12,581 nucleotides of DNA from CAYVCG01 sp964449985 (lineage in GTDB: Bacteria; Bacillota; Clostridia; Lachnospirales; WRAX01), in NCBI GenBank assembly GCA_964449985.1, contig CAYVCG010000060.1, positions 1 through 12,581 of the forward strand, written 5' to 3'. The position numbers and the translations under genes were made by a program. A model generated the notes under the pieces. The model did no database searches. It was not told the DNA's origin and was given only the letters and a program-made list of their open reading frames with translations. This document shows, in pieces, positions 1 through 7,600 of this stretch (position 1 is the stretch's first letter; each line of letters opens with the position of its first letter).

Positions 1-874
1 CAGCACCTAAAACAAAGCATAAAGCTATGCAACTCATAATAGTTTTTCTGTTGAACTTAGAATATATATATCCTATTATAATCCTGCCCAATCCGTTAAA
101 AACAGAAATGATACCGACGGCAAAAGCAGCAGTTTGAGCAGCCATACCCACGCCTCCGGCCATAGGAGACGCTTGACCGATTATAGAGAGCGCGCTTGCA
201 GAAGCAAATAGCGCCCACATGAATATCATCCAGAATGTAGGTTGTTTCAACATGTCCTTCATTTCAACATCCGCAATAGTTTTTTGAGCGGTGCGTGAAG
301 GAGGTAAGGCTACTTCATTTTCTTTCGGAGCAAAAATAAGGAAGGAAGAGATTATTAAAATTACAGCGCATATGATAGCGAAGATGATGAAAGCGTTTTT
401 AACGTCAAGCTGGCTTATAATAATCTGAGCCACATTGCCCAGCAAAAAGCCGCCTGCCCCAAAACCCATCAGTAATATACCAGAGCATAGAGAGGGTTTA
501 TCGGGAAACCATTTTATAACCGTTGAGAGAACTGCGTTATATGTAAGCCCGACACCCAGAGAACAAAATATACCGTAAGCTATGTATATGCCGAAGAGTG
601 ACGTTGTATAATAGCAAAATAAAAAACCTAAAGACATAAGGATAGCTGAGCATCTTATAATAAAAGCCGCAGAACGTTTGCGAATCAAATACCCGCCTAA
701 AATGCCACCTATACAAAATGCTGTCATTGATAGGGTAAAGATATGGGCTGTTTGGCCACGTTCCCAGCCGAACATTGCTTCCAGAGGCTTAACAAATATG
801 GACCACGCATAAATTAAGCCAACAAAAAGTAAAATCAAAGTTCCCGCGGTCAAATACAAATACCTGTTTTTCAT
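1..874 (-). CDS. MFS transporter of the oxalate/formate antiporter (OFA) type, 3' end cut off by the window edge
   Basis: This is an integral membrane major facilitator; 291 codons are visible and the last membrane helices lie outside the window. The ATG at 874-872 sits 7 nt after a GGAGGG ribosome binding site (887-882). The N-terminus reads YAWSIF (residues 22-27) followed by FGW (35-37), a pairing typical of OFA proteins. KWFPDK (121-126) precedes a glycine-rich helix. A charged central loop leads into MLKQPTFW (about 205-215), which opens the second six-helix half. NGLGR followed by a Gly-rich helix and a basic loop is seen near the cut end. OFA members exchange or take up small carboxylates such as oxalate and formate, but the substrate cannot be read from the sequence. 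The gene is transcribed divergently from ftsQ. The family call is fairly sure and the substrate is unknown. Confidence 0.85.
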   Translation of the reverse strand, partial: MKNRYLYLTAGTLILLFVGLIYAWSIFVKPLEAMFGWERGQTAHIFTLSMTAFCIGGILGGYLIRKRSAAFIIRCSAILMSLGFLFCYYTTSLFGIYIAYGIFCSLGVGLTYNAVLSTVIKWFPDKPSLCSGILLMGFGAGGFLLGNVAQIIISQLDVKNAFIIFAIICAVILIISSFLIFAPKENEVALPPSRTAQKTIADVEMKDMLKQPTFWMIFMWALFASASALSIIGQASPMAGGVGMAAQTAAFAVGIISVFNGLGRIIIGYIYSKFNRKTIMSCIALCFVLGA

Positions 875-905
875 ATGAATTCCCTCCAAAAATGATTAAT
901 AATAA

Positions 906-939
906 TAGTATCATTTGTTAATGATTTACTATTATAACA
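906..939 (-). promoter_or_regulatory. Promoter of the MFS gene with an overlapping palindrome
   Basis: Read on the minus strand, a perfect TATAAT (936-931) is preceded by TGT (939-937), which makes an extended -10. No good -35 lies 17 nt upstream, as is common for extended -10 promoters. The start of transcription would fall near 924. It lies inside a perfect inverted repeat, ATCATT-tgtt-AATGAT (910-925), whose outer arms TAGTA (906-910) and TACTA (927-931) are also complementary. A palindrome over the start site is where a repressor would act. The promoter is supported by sequence; the operator role is inference. Confidence 0.55.
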
Positions 940-999
940 TACTGAATAGATTAAAAAAAGAATTAATTTACTCAATATAATAAAAATTATTAAATTCAA

Positions 1000-1028
1000 T
1001 TGACAAAGCATTACCAAAAAAGTATTCT
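1000..1028 (+). promoter_or_regulatory. Sigma-A type promoter of ftsQ
   Basis: A perfect TTGACA (1000-1005) is separated by exactly 17 nt from TATTCT (1023-1028; four of six consensus bases). Transcription would begin near 1035, about 40 nt before the preferred GTG start at 1075. This makes ftsQ the first gene of its own transcript rather than the tail of a larger division cluster. Confidence 0.65.
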
Positions 1029-1060
1029 ATATTAAAAGTAGTTACAAAAAAAGGTGTTGC

Positions 1061-1066
1061 GGGGAG
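1061..1066 (+). promoter_or_regulatory. Ribosome binding site that favours the GTG start at 1075
   Basis: GGGGAG (1061-1066) lies 8 nt before GTG 1075. The earlier in-frame GTG at 1054 has only a run of A residues upstream and no Shine-Dalgarno match, so translation most likely begins at 1075. Confidence 0.6.
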
Positions 1067-1074
1067 CGAGTTTT

Positions 1075-1830
1075 GTGGATAAACGTGAGTTTGAACCGGC
1101 TGTCCCACAGGTGAAAAAGAAAAACAAGTTTGCTTTATTTCTTTTTTTCGGTTTGTTAGTTGCGCTTGTTATGCTTGCGTTGTCATTGCCGATATTTAAT
1201 ATAACAGATGTTGAGATTTCAGGCAATACCATAATTTCATCAGAAATGATAAAGCAGGCTGTAAATATTCGTGAAAATCAAAATATTCATACGTTTTTCC
1301 CATCTTTTGCGTCTAACGAGATTTTGAAAATATCGTATATTAAATCGGCTAAGGTTTCAAAGGAATATCCGAGCAAAATAATAATAGAAGTTGTTGAGAG
1401 GATACCCAGGGCTTATGTTAAGGTCATGAATATGGAATCTTATCTTATTGTTGACGAAGAGGGGACTGTTTTGGAGGTTACCGGATTTGTTAAAGAGAAG
1501 TTGCCGGTTATTGTTGGTCTTAAATTCAGTGACTTTGCGCTTGGTGAAATTTTGGAGACGGATAACAAAAAATCATTTGAAAGTATTGTTATGTTGTCTG
1601 GCCTTTATAAAAACAATGATCTGTCGGATTCGTTGCGGGTTGAAATCTCGGATGAAAAAGATATTCATCTATACATCGGCGGGGTAGACGTTATTTTTGG
1701 TGACATTGAGGATGCAAATGAAAAGATGCTGACTGTTATTGAGGTAATGAAAAAACTACCTGAGGGCACACGCGGGTTTTTAGATGTTAAGTCTGATCCG
1801 CAAAAAGTGACTTTTAAATACTTAAAATGA
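1075..1830 (+). CDS. ftsQ: Cell division protein FtsQ/DivIB
   Basis: This is a bitopic membrane protein of the divisome. In Bacillota, DivIB/FtsQ binds FtsL/DivIC and FtsB partners and controls septal peptidoglycan synthesis by FtsW/FtsI. From the GTG at 1075 the protein has 251 residues. It has a short basic cytoplasmic tail with KKKNK (14-18), one transmembrane helix (about 19-40), and then an external part. The external part opens with a POTRA domain (about 42-112): the segment ITDVEISGN, the helix IISSEMIKQAV, and the strand pattern SKIIIEVVERIPRAYV. It continues into the FtsQ beta domain (VDEEGTVLEVT onward). Size and order are normal for the family. An upstream GTG at 1054 would add seven residues but lacks a ribosome binding site. 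The gene has its own promoter and is followed after 142 nt by ftsZ; ftsA is not between them. Confidence 0.88.
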   Translation: MDKREFEPAVPQVKKKNKFALFLFFGLLVALVMLALSLPIFNITDVEISGNTIISSEMIKQAVNIRENQNIHTFFPSFASNEILKISYIKSAKVSKEYPSKIIIEVVERIPRAYVKVMNMESYLIVDEEGTVLEVTGFVKEKLPVIVGLKFSDFALGEILETDNKKSFESIVMLSGLYKNNDLSDSLRVEISDEKDIHLYIGGVDVIFGDIEDANEKMLTVIEVMKKLPEGTRGFLDVKSDPQKVTFKYLK

Positions 1831-1865
1831 TAATTATTTTAATAAGGAAGAAATTAATTTACTAT

Positions 1866-1909
1866 TTGTAAAATTTGGTATGGCAAGTTGTAAAATTTTA
1901 GTGTATAAT
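1866..1909 (+). promoter_or_regulatory. ftsZ promoter with a tandem 11-bp direct repeat
   Basis: A perfect TATAAT (1904-1909) lies 64 nt before the ftsZ start. The best -35 at 17-nt spacing is TGGCAA (1881-1886), a weak match. The sequence TTGTAAAATTT occurs twice, at 1866-1876 and 1888-1898, so the copies are 22 bp apart, about two helical turns. The second copy lies between the -35 and -10 elements. Two sites on one face of the helix at a weak -35 are compatible with a regulator, but no known regulator is recognised. Confidence 0.55.
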
Positions 1910-1957
1910 CTATTTACACACGGTTATGAAATATGAAGTAAGCTTACCATAGTTTTC

Positions 1958-1964
1958 GGGAGGG
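1958..1964 (+). promoter_or_regulatory. Ribosome binding site fixing the TTG start of ftsZ
   Basis: GGGAGGG (1958-1964) stands 8 nt before TTG 1973. The reading frame downstream reaches the first GTP-binding strand after about 14 residues, which is the usual FtsZ spacing, so the TTG start is well supported. Confidence 0.75.
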
Positions 1965-1972
1965 TTTTAAAG

Positions 1973-3115
1973 TTGATTGATATTGATTCCACAAAGGGTG
2001 AAAAGTCCCATGTTATTAAAGTCGTGGGCGTAGGCGGCGGCGGCAATAACGCCGTGAATAGAATGATTGACGATAATGTTGAATTTATTGAATACATAGC
2101 TGTAAATACAGATTTTCAAGTTTTAAAGCTTTCTAGGGCTTCAAGCGTTATACAATTGGGTGAAAAGCTGACACGAGGGCTTGGAGCGGGAGGAAATCCC
2201 GAAATAGGAAAAAAATCCGCCGAGGAAACAAAGGAAGAAATAGCTCAGGTGTTGCAAGGATCTGATATTGTATTTATAACCTCCGGTATGGGCGGTGGAA
2301 CGGGAACAGGCGCTGCTCCTGTTATTGCCGGTATTGCTAAGGAAATGGGCATTTTGACGGTTGGAGTTGTTACAAAGCCATTCCTTTTTGAAGGCTCAAA
2401 GAGAATGAAAAATGCATTGGCTGGCATAGAAGATCTTAAAAATAATGTTGACACTCTTATTGTTATACCAAATCAAAAGCTTTTAGAAATAGTAAGCAAA
2501 GAAACCACTGCGCTTGAAGCATTTAAGAAAGCGGATGAGGTTTTGAGGCAAGGTGTGTCTGGTATAGCTGACTTAATACTTAATCCGGGCATTATAAATC
2601 TTGATTTTGCAGATATTAGAACGATAATGCAGGATAAAGGTCTTGCTCATATGGGTGTTGGTCGCGCTTCCGGAAAGAATAAGATTGAATTAGCGGTTGA
2701 GATGGCTATTAAAAGCCCTCTTTTGGAAACCTCTATTGACGGCGCTAGAAATGTTCTTATTAGCATTGCAGGTGATTCTAAACTCGGTCTTTTGGATGCA
2801 AGCAACGCTGCGGAAATTATACAATCCAGCATTGATACGGATGCAGAAATATTCTTTGGCATGTCTGTTGATGATTCTTTGGATGATGAGGTTATTATCA
2901 CTGTTATCGCCACGGGCATTGGTAATGAGGTTTCACAAAAATCTGTGCAAAAAGGTGCTGCTGAGGATAATGAACGGTTAAAGGTTGTTGGGCAAAAGGA
3001 CAAGCCTAGAATCACGCCACTTCCTCCGATCGGAGAAAGCATTGACGAGTCTGATGACCAAGAATTGAAAATCCCTATTTTCCCTAATTTTTTGAGAAAT
3101 AAAAGCGGGAGATAG
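1973..3115 (+). CDS. ftsZ: Cell division GTPase FtsZ
   Basis: FtsZ is the tubulin-like GTPase that polymerises into the cytoplasmic ring at midcell and recruits the divisome. The protein has 380 residues, the usual length. The nucleotide-binding glycine loop GVGGGGNNAVNRM is at 19-31. The tubulin signature GGGTGTG is at 107-113, in the context SGMGGGTGTGAAP where many FtsZs have AGM. The T7 catalytic loop NLDFAD (209-214) supplies the acidic residues that complete the neighbouring subunit's active site. The globular C-domain ends near TVIATG. A short linker of about 50 residues leads to the conserved C-terminal peptide with IPIF and FLRNK. The start is TTG behind a strong ribosome binding site. 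The gene is monocistronic or joined to ftsQ only by read-through, and ends at an intrinsic terminator. Confidence 0.97.
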   Translation: MIDIDSTKGEKSHVIKVVGVGGGGNNAVNRMIDDNVEFIEYIAVNTDFQVLKLSRASSVIQLGEKLTRGLGAGGNPEIGKKSAEETKEEIAQVLQGSDIVFITSGMGGGTGTGAAPVIAGIAKEMGILTVGVVTKPFLFEGSKRMKNALAGIEDLKNNVDTLIVIPNQKLLEIVSKETTALEAFKKADEVLRQGVSGIADLILNPGIINLDFADIRTIMQDKGLAHMGVGRASGKNKIELAVEMAIKSPLLETSIDGARNVLISIAGDSKLGLLDASNAAEIIQSSIDTDAEIFFGMSVDDSLDDEVIITVIATGIGNEVSQKSVQKGAAEDNERLKVVGQKDKPRITPLPPIGESIDESDDQELKIPIFPNFLRNKSGR

Positions 3116-3165
3116 TTTTATTAAACTATAACAAAGATCACTTAAAAAAGAACAATACATATCAT

Positions 3166-3206
3166 AAAAGGCATTTGCAATATAGGGCATTTGCCTTTTT
3201 GTTTTT
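3166..3206 (+). terminator. Intrinsic terminator after ftsZ
   Basis: AAAAGGCA (3166-3173) pairs with TGCCTTTT (3192-3199). After a two-base internal mismatch, TGC (3176-3178) pairs with GCA (3187-3189), leaving an 8-nt loop. The stem runs into TTTTTGTTTTT. It closes the ftsQ-ftsZ unit about 50 nt after the ftsZ stop. Confidence 0.75.
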
Positions 3207-3257
3207 AAAAATTAAATTAAAACTCGATTGAGGAAGTTAATTAATAGGAGGTAGCAT

Positions 3258-4286
3258 ATGTCAACCGAGCAGTCAAGGCAGACGGCCTACTTAAATGTAT
3301 TAAGGTGTTTTGCAATTTTATGCGTTATTGGCTTGCACGCAATAACTCCATATATAATAAATACGGAATATTATGGAACGAAATCATGGTTTATCTTTTT
3401 GCTTGCAAACTCTATCTTTCGTGCGGGTGTTCCTATTTTTCTTATGATAAGTGGATACCTTCATTTATCCAATCGAACAACTTTTAATTTTGGCTTGTTT
3501 TATAAAAAATCTTTACGTCGTATACTTATACCTCTGTTAGTATGGAACATCGTGTATTACTGTTATTACGGCATTATTGATGGTAATCCATTGAGCCTGC
3601 AAATCTTCTTTGAACAACTTATTAATTCTGGTTCTGCTTATCATATGTGGTATTTGTATACGCTGTTTGGAATTTATCTTCTAGCGCCGTTTATAAAAAG
3701 AATAGTAGACAACTGCACTATTAGTCAGTTGATATGGTTTGAAATACTGGCTTGTTTTTGCGGAACGCTGCGTCCTTTATTTAACACGTTTTTGCCTTTC
3801 AATATCTATTTGTTTGAGCCGCTTTTTAACGGATATCTGAGCTTTTTCATACTTGGATATATTCTCGGAAAAGTAAACCTCAATAAAAGATGGATTTTGG
3901 CTATTGTTTTTGGTGGCGTTTGCGGAATAGCATTAAGTGTGCTAGGAAATCACTTTTTTTCATCATCAACAAGAATTAACTTATTTTTTAATTATGGCTA
4001 CAGTATTTGCCACTATTTAATAGCAATAGCTATTTTCGTTTTAATATATAAATTATTAAAAGATAGAGATGAAAGTAGGTTTTCTCGCGCAGCAAATAAG
4101 TTTTCAAAGCTCGTCTTTGGAATCTATTTAATCCATGTCATTGTAATAGAATTAATTACTAAATACTTTATGATAAAGGCTAATCCGATTTTTTGCGCTA
4201 TTTATTTGACGGTTTTAACTACATTTATTTCGACTTTTTTGATATGGTTGCTCCAAAAGGTGAAATTTTTAAAAACAATATTATGA
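3258..4286 (+). CDS. Membrane acyltransferase, family 3 (OafA/WecH-like)
   Basis: This multi-spanning membrane protein of 342 residues belongs to the acyltransferase-3 family, whose members transfer acetyl or other acyl groups to surface sugars or antibiotics. The first helix carries the family's conserved arginine and histidine (R16 in VLRCFA and H27 in GLHA). FRAGVPIFLMISGYL is the typical second-helix motif, followed by RRILIPLLVW and MWYLYTLFGIYLLAPF. FFILGYILG and the late FGIYLIHV motif are also in place. About ten hydrophobic segments can be counted. An AGGAGGT ribosome binding site (3246-3252) lies 5 nt before the ATG. The gene stands alone between the ftsZ terminator and the rhamnosidase promoter; no clear promoter was found in the 50 nt before it. 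A role in glycan O-acylation is likely, but the acceptor cannot be told. Confidence 0.85.
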   Translation: MSTEQSRQTAYLNVLRCFAILCVIGLHAITPYIINTEYYGTKSWFIFLLANSIFRAGVPIFLMISGYLHLSNRTTFNFGLFYKKSLRRILIPLLVWNIVYYCYYGIIDGNPLSLQIFFEQLINSGSAYHMWYLYTLFGIYLLAPFIKRIVDNCTISQLIWFEILACFCGTLRPLFNTFLPFNIYLFEPLFNGYLSFFILGYILGKVNLNKRWILAIVFGGVCGIALSVLGNHFFSSSTRINLFFNYGYSICHYLIAIAIFVLIYKLLKDRDESRFSRAANKFSKLVFGIYLIHVIVIELITKYFMIKANPIFCAIYLTVLTTFISTFLIWLLQKVKFLKTIL

Positions 4287-4402
4287 TTTAGATAGACGCC
4301 TAGACAACACAATACTTTTTATAAGAAAGAAAAAGTTTTATAACATATTCATAAATTAATTTTGAAGGATAAAGTTTGGATGTAAAAGATACACAGTTAT
4401 AA

Positions 4403-4441
4403 TTGACAAAAATCCTTAATAATGTTACACTTATTATAAGT
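4403..4441 (+). promoter_or_regulatory. Strong promoter of the rhamnosidase gene with a palindrome at the start site
   Basis: A perfect TTGACA (4403-4408) and TACACT (4426-4431) are separated by 17 nt. TGT (4423-4425) directly before the hexamer gives an extended -10. Transcription would begin near 4438. The odd palindrome ACTTAT-T-ATAAGT (4429-4441) overlaps the -10 and the start point, a classical position for a repressor operator. The 115 nt between the acyltransferase stop and this promoter show only AT-rich sequence and a weak A/T hairpin near 4313-4340. Confidence 0.65.
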
Positions 4442-4604
4442 ATACCTAATACTGTATTCAATATAAAACAAACTTTATTAAAATGAGAAAGGAGATAGGA
4501 ATAGGAGTTATAAACCATTATGTTGCGTTATAGCGCACCACAGGAAAGAAAAGACTGGTTTTGAGAATAAGCCGGTCTAAAAATTTTTAAAGAGGAGTGT
4601 TAAA
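4438..4604 (+). promoter_or_regulatory. Long 5' leader of the rhamnosidase mRNA
   Basis: About 165 nt lie between the inferred transcription start and the ATG. They contain a small stem TGCG/CGCA (about 4522-4535). A larger hairpin pairs AGACTGGT (4552-4559) with GCCGGTCT (4571-4578) through eight pairs including two G-U, and is followed by AAAAATTTTT. A 14-codon frame (ATG 4520 to TGA 4564, MLRYSAPQERKDWF) follows AGGAG at 4503-4507, but with a loose 12-nt spacing. Its stop falls just inside the loop of the larger hairpin. This could be a leader peptide with weak attenuation, or just an untranslated region. I recognise no known riboswitch class. Confidence 0.35.
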
Positions 4605-7600
4605 ATGAGAAAAAACAGAAAAACTGCAAGATCATCAATGGCTCTTTTTTTAGTTCTAACCCTCATGTTACAGGCTGTTATCTTCCAAGTTGGCGCTGTT
4701 AGCGCATTTGCAGAAGAAGCAATAACAAAAGTAACAAAATTACAGGTTGAGTATTCCACAAACCCTGTAGGCATTGATGTAACTAACCCAAGATTTAGCT
4801 GGCAACTTGAATCTGAAGCAATAGGCATTATGCAAACAAGTTATAGAATTGTTGTTGCTGATTCTGAAGAGAAGCTTGCTAGCGAAGAATATGTTTGGGA
4901 TACTGGCGTAGTTGCTTCTGACAATTCTATCGGAATCAAATATGTTGGCCCTGCATTAACAGCTGCTACTCGTTATTTCTGGACTGTTTTTGTTGAAGTT
5001 AATAAAGGCTCTGTTACAAACGATGAAGTTGCTTATTGGGAGACCGGCCTTATGGGCAAGAAAATCGCTTCTTGGAGCGGTGCAAAATGGATAGGCATTC
5101 CTGCAGCTACTACTGGAACTGACATAAACACGTATACAATTGATTATGATTTCAAAATTGTAAAAGACAGTGCAGGCTTTACATTTGCTGCAACAGGCGT
5201 AGAAACTAGCATGCTTATGTGGCAATTCAATATTGCTGACTTTAAAGATGGAAGTGGCAACCCTATTGCGTATTTCCGCCCACACAGATGGGGCAGCGGG
5301 CCTAATCCTATAGCCCAAATTAATATTTCTAACGTTATGCCATTGGAAAAACAGCATGATTGGTGGCATGTTACGATTAAAGCTTCTAGAAATGGGACTA
5401 CAAATAAGATAGAAACATATTTAGGTCCTATAGGCGGAGATGCAACCCTTATCCACACTTATACCGTAACTGCTGCATCAGGCATAAACCTTGGAAAAAT
5501 TGGTATGAGACAAACGGCCGATGCTAACGTTACAGAAATAGGCGAGTTTGATAATTTTGTCATTAAAAATTCATCAGGCGACGTTATTTTCTCAGAGGAT
5601 TTCAGTAATGAAACGGCATTACGCATTTTCACAGGAGGAACTATAACTCCGAATGGTACATTACATGTACAAAAAGCTAACTTCATCTGCCCGACAAACA
5701 TTACTTCCCCATACAAAGGCGGCCCTACTAGCTTAGCAAACCCATTATTGCGTAAAAGCGTAAATATATCTAAAGATATTAAGTCCGCAAGGCTTTATGC
5801 AACTGCCCGCGGTATTTATGAATTCTCAATCAATGGCGAAAAAGTTGGAAATGACTACCTTGCCCCTGGTTGGACTGACTATTTCTACAACTTCCAATAT
5901 CAAACCTATGACGTTACTGATATGTTAAACACCGGCGCGAACGCTATTGGCGCAATGATTGGTAAAGGATGGTTCTCCAGTAATACAAGCACAATAGGCC
6001 CGGATTATTATAAGAACATAAGCTTGGGTCAAGCCCTTTTGGCTAAGCTTGTAATTACTTATGCAGATGGAACAAGCGACACTATCGTAACAGACACTAC
6101 ATGGAAATTTGCTGATGGCCCGATTATCTTCTGTGATAACTATGACGGCGAAACATACGATGCAAGAATGGAAATCCCCGGATGGAACACTGCTTCCTTT
6201 GACGATTCTTCTTGGAAAGCAGCCGCTACTATCGCAGATTTATCCTCCAGCATCAATATAAACGCTCAAATAGGTCCTAGTGTCCAACAGATTGACATGC
6301 TTCGTCCTATCAGCGTAACAGAACCTCAACCAGGCTTGTTTACATACGATTTCGGCCAGAATATGGTTGGTATGCCTAGAATTAAATTTAAAGGTGAAGC
6401 AGGCCAAAAAGTTAGAATTCGTTATGCAGAAATGATAAACACTGAGAATGCAAACAATAAAGTAGGTAATGGTGACGGCCCTGCCGGAACACTTTATGTA
6501 GCAGCTTTAAGATCAGCTAAAGCAACCGATTATTACACTCTTAAAGGCGACCCGAACGGCGAAATTTATATGCCAACATTTACTTATCACGGTTTCCGTT
6601 ATATGGAAATCTCCGGTGTTGCTGAGGCTGTTCCTGTAGAAGATATTGAAGGTATTGTTATTGCCTCCAATAACGAAGTAACGGGCGACTTTGAAACATC
6701 TGCTCCTAAGGTTAACAAACTTTATTCTAATATCGTTTGGGGCCAAAGAGGTAACTTTGTTAGCATCCCGACAGACTGCCCACAACGTGACGAACGTTTA
6801 GGTTGGACGGGTGACACACAAGTTTTCGCTCGCACAGCGACTTATATTCAAAACTCTAACCAATTCTATTACAAATGGTTGCAGGATTTACGCAGCTGGC
6901 AGTCTGCTAACAGCGGAAGAGTTCCAGACGTTGTTCCTCAGGTTCACGTTTCCGGTTCTGCTAACGGTTGGGGCGATGCAGCTGTTATCGTTCCATGGCA
7001 GATTTATCAACAATATGGCGATGTTGGAGTTATAAACGATTCCTATTCATCAATGAAGAGTTGGGTAAATTATCTTAATACAAATTCTACAAACTTTATC
7101 CGTCCGGCAGGCGGCTATGGTGATTGGCTCGCTCCTGCAGGCACGCCTACTGACATTACAAACACACTTTATACAGCTTATGTAAACAAGTTGTTTGCTA
7201 AGATGGCTGGTGTTGTTGGCAATACAGCAGACGAAGCTACTTACACTACACGCTACAACAATATCATGAATGCGTTTTTGGCTAGATACACTAAGGCTGA
7301 CGGAAGCCTTACTGTTAACACGCAAACGCCTTATGCAATGTTGCTTTACTTTAACATGTTGCCTGAAGGAAAAGTGTCTCAATATGCTAAAAACTTAAAA
7401 GATAACATAATGAACAATGACTATCATCTTTCAACAGGTTTCGTTGGTATAAGCTATCTTGCTCCTTCTCTTACAGAAAACGGCTATATTGATGCAGCTT
7501 ATAGACTTTTGGAACAAGAAACATATCCATCATGGATTTACAGTATTAATAATGGTGCAACAACCCTTTGGGAACGTTGGAATTCGTTCACATTGGATAA

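Noticed and set aside
1054..1074. Upstream GTG start for ftsQ at 1054
   Set aside because: It is in frame but preceded only by an A run, whereas GTG 1075 has GGGGAG at the right distance.
2647..3042. Minus-strand open frame of 131 codons inside ftsZ
   Set aside because: It is a shadow of the conserved ftsZ frame; there is no start signal and no recognisable protein.
3171..3195. Two direct copies of GGCATTTGC in the gap after ftsZ
   Set aside because: They are explained by the arms of the terminator, since the same bases take part in the stem.
4300..4518. Minus-strand open frame of 72 codons in the gap before the rhamnosidase gene
   Set aside because: It has no ribosome binding site, lies in very AT-rich DNA and runs across the strong plus-strand promoter and leader. 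Its hydrophobic look follows from base composition.
4956..5369. Minus-strand open frame of 137 codons inside the rhamnosidase gene
   Set aside because: It is antisense to a continuous GH78 frame and has no ribosome binding site or family resemblance. Several similar shadows occur along this long gene.
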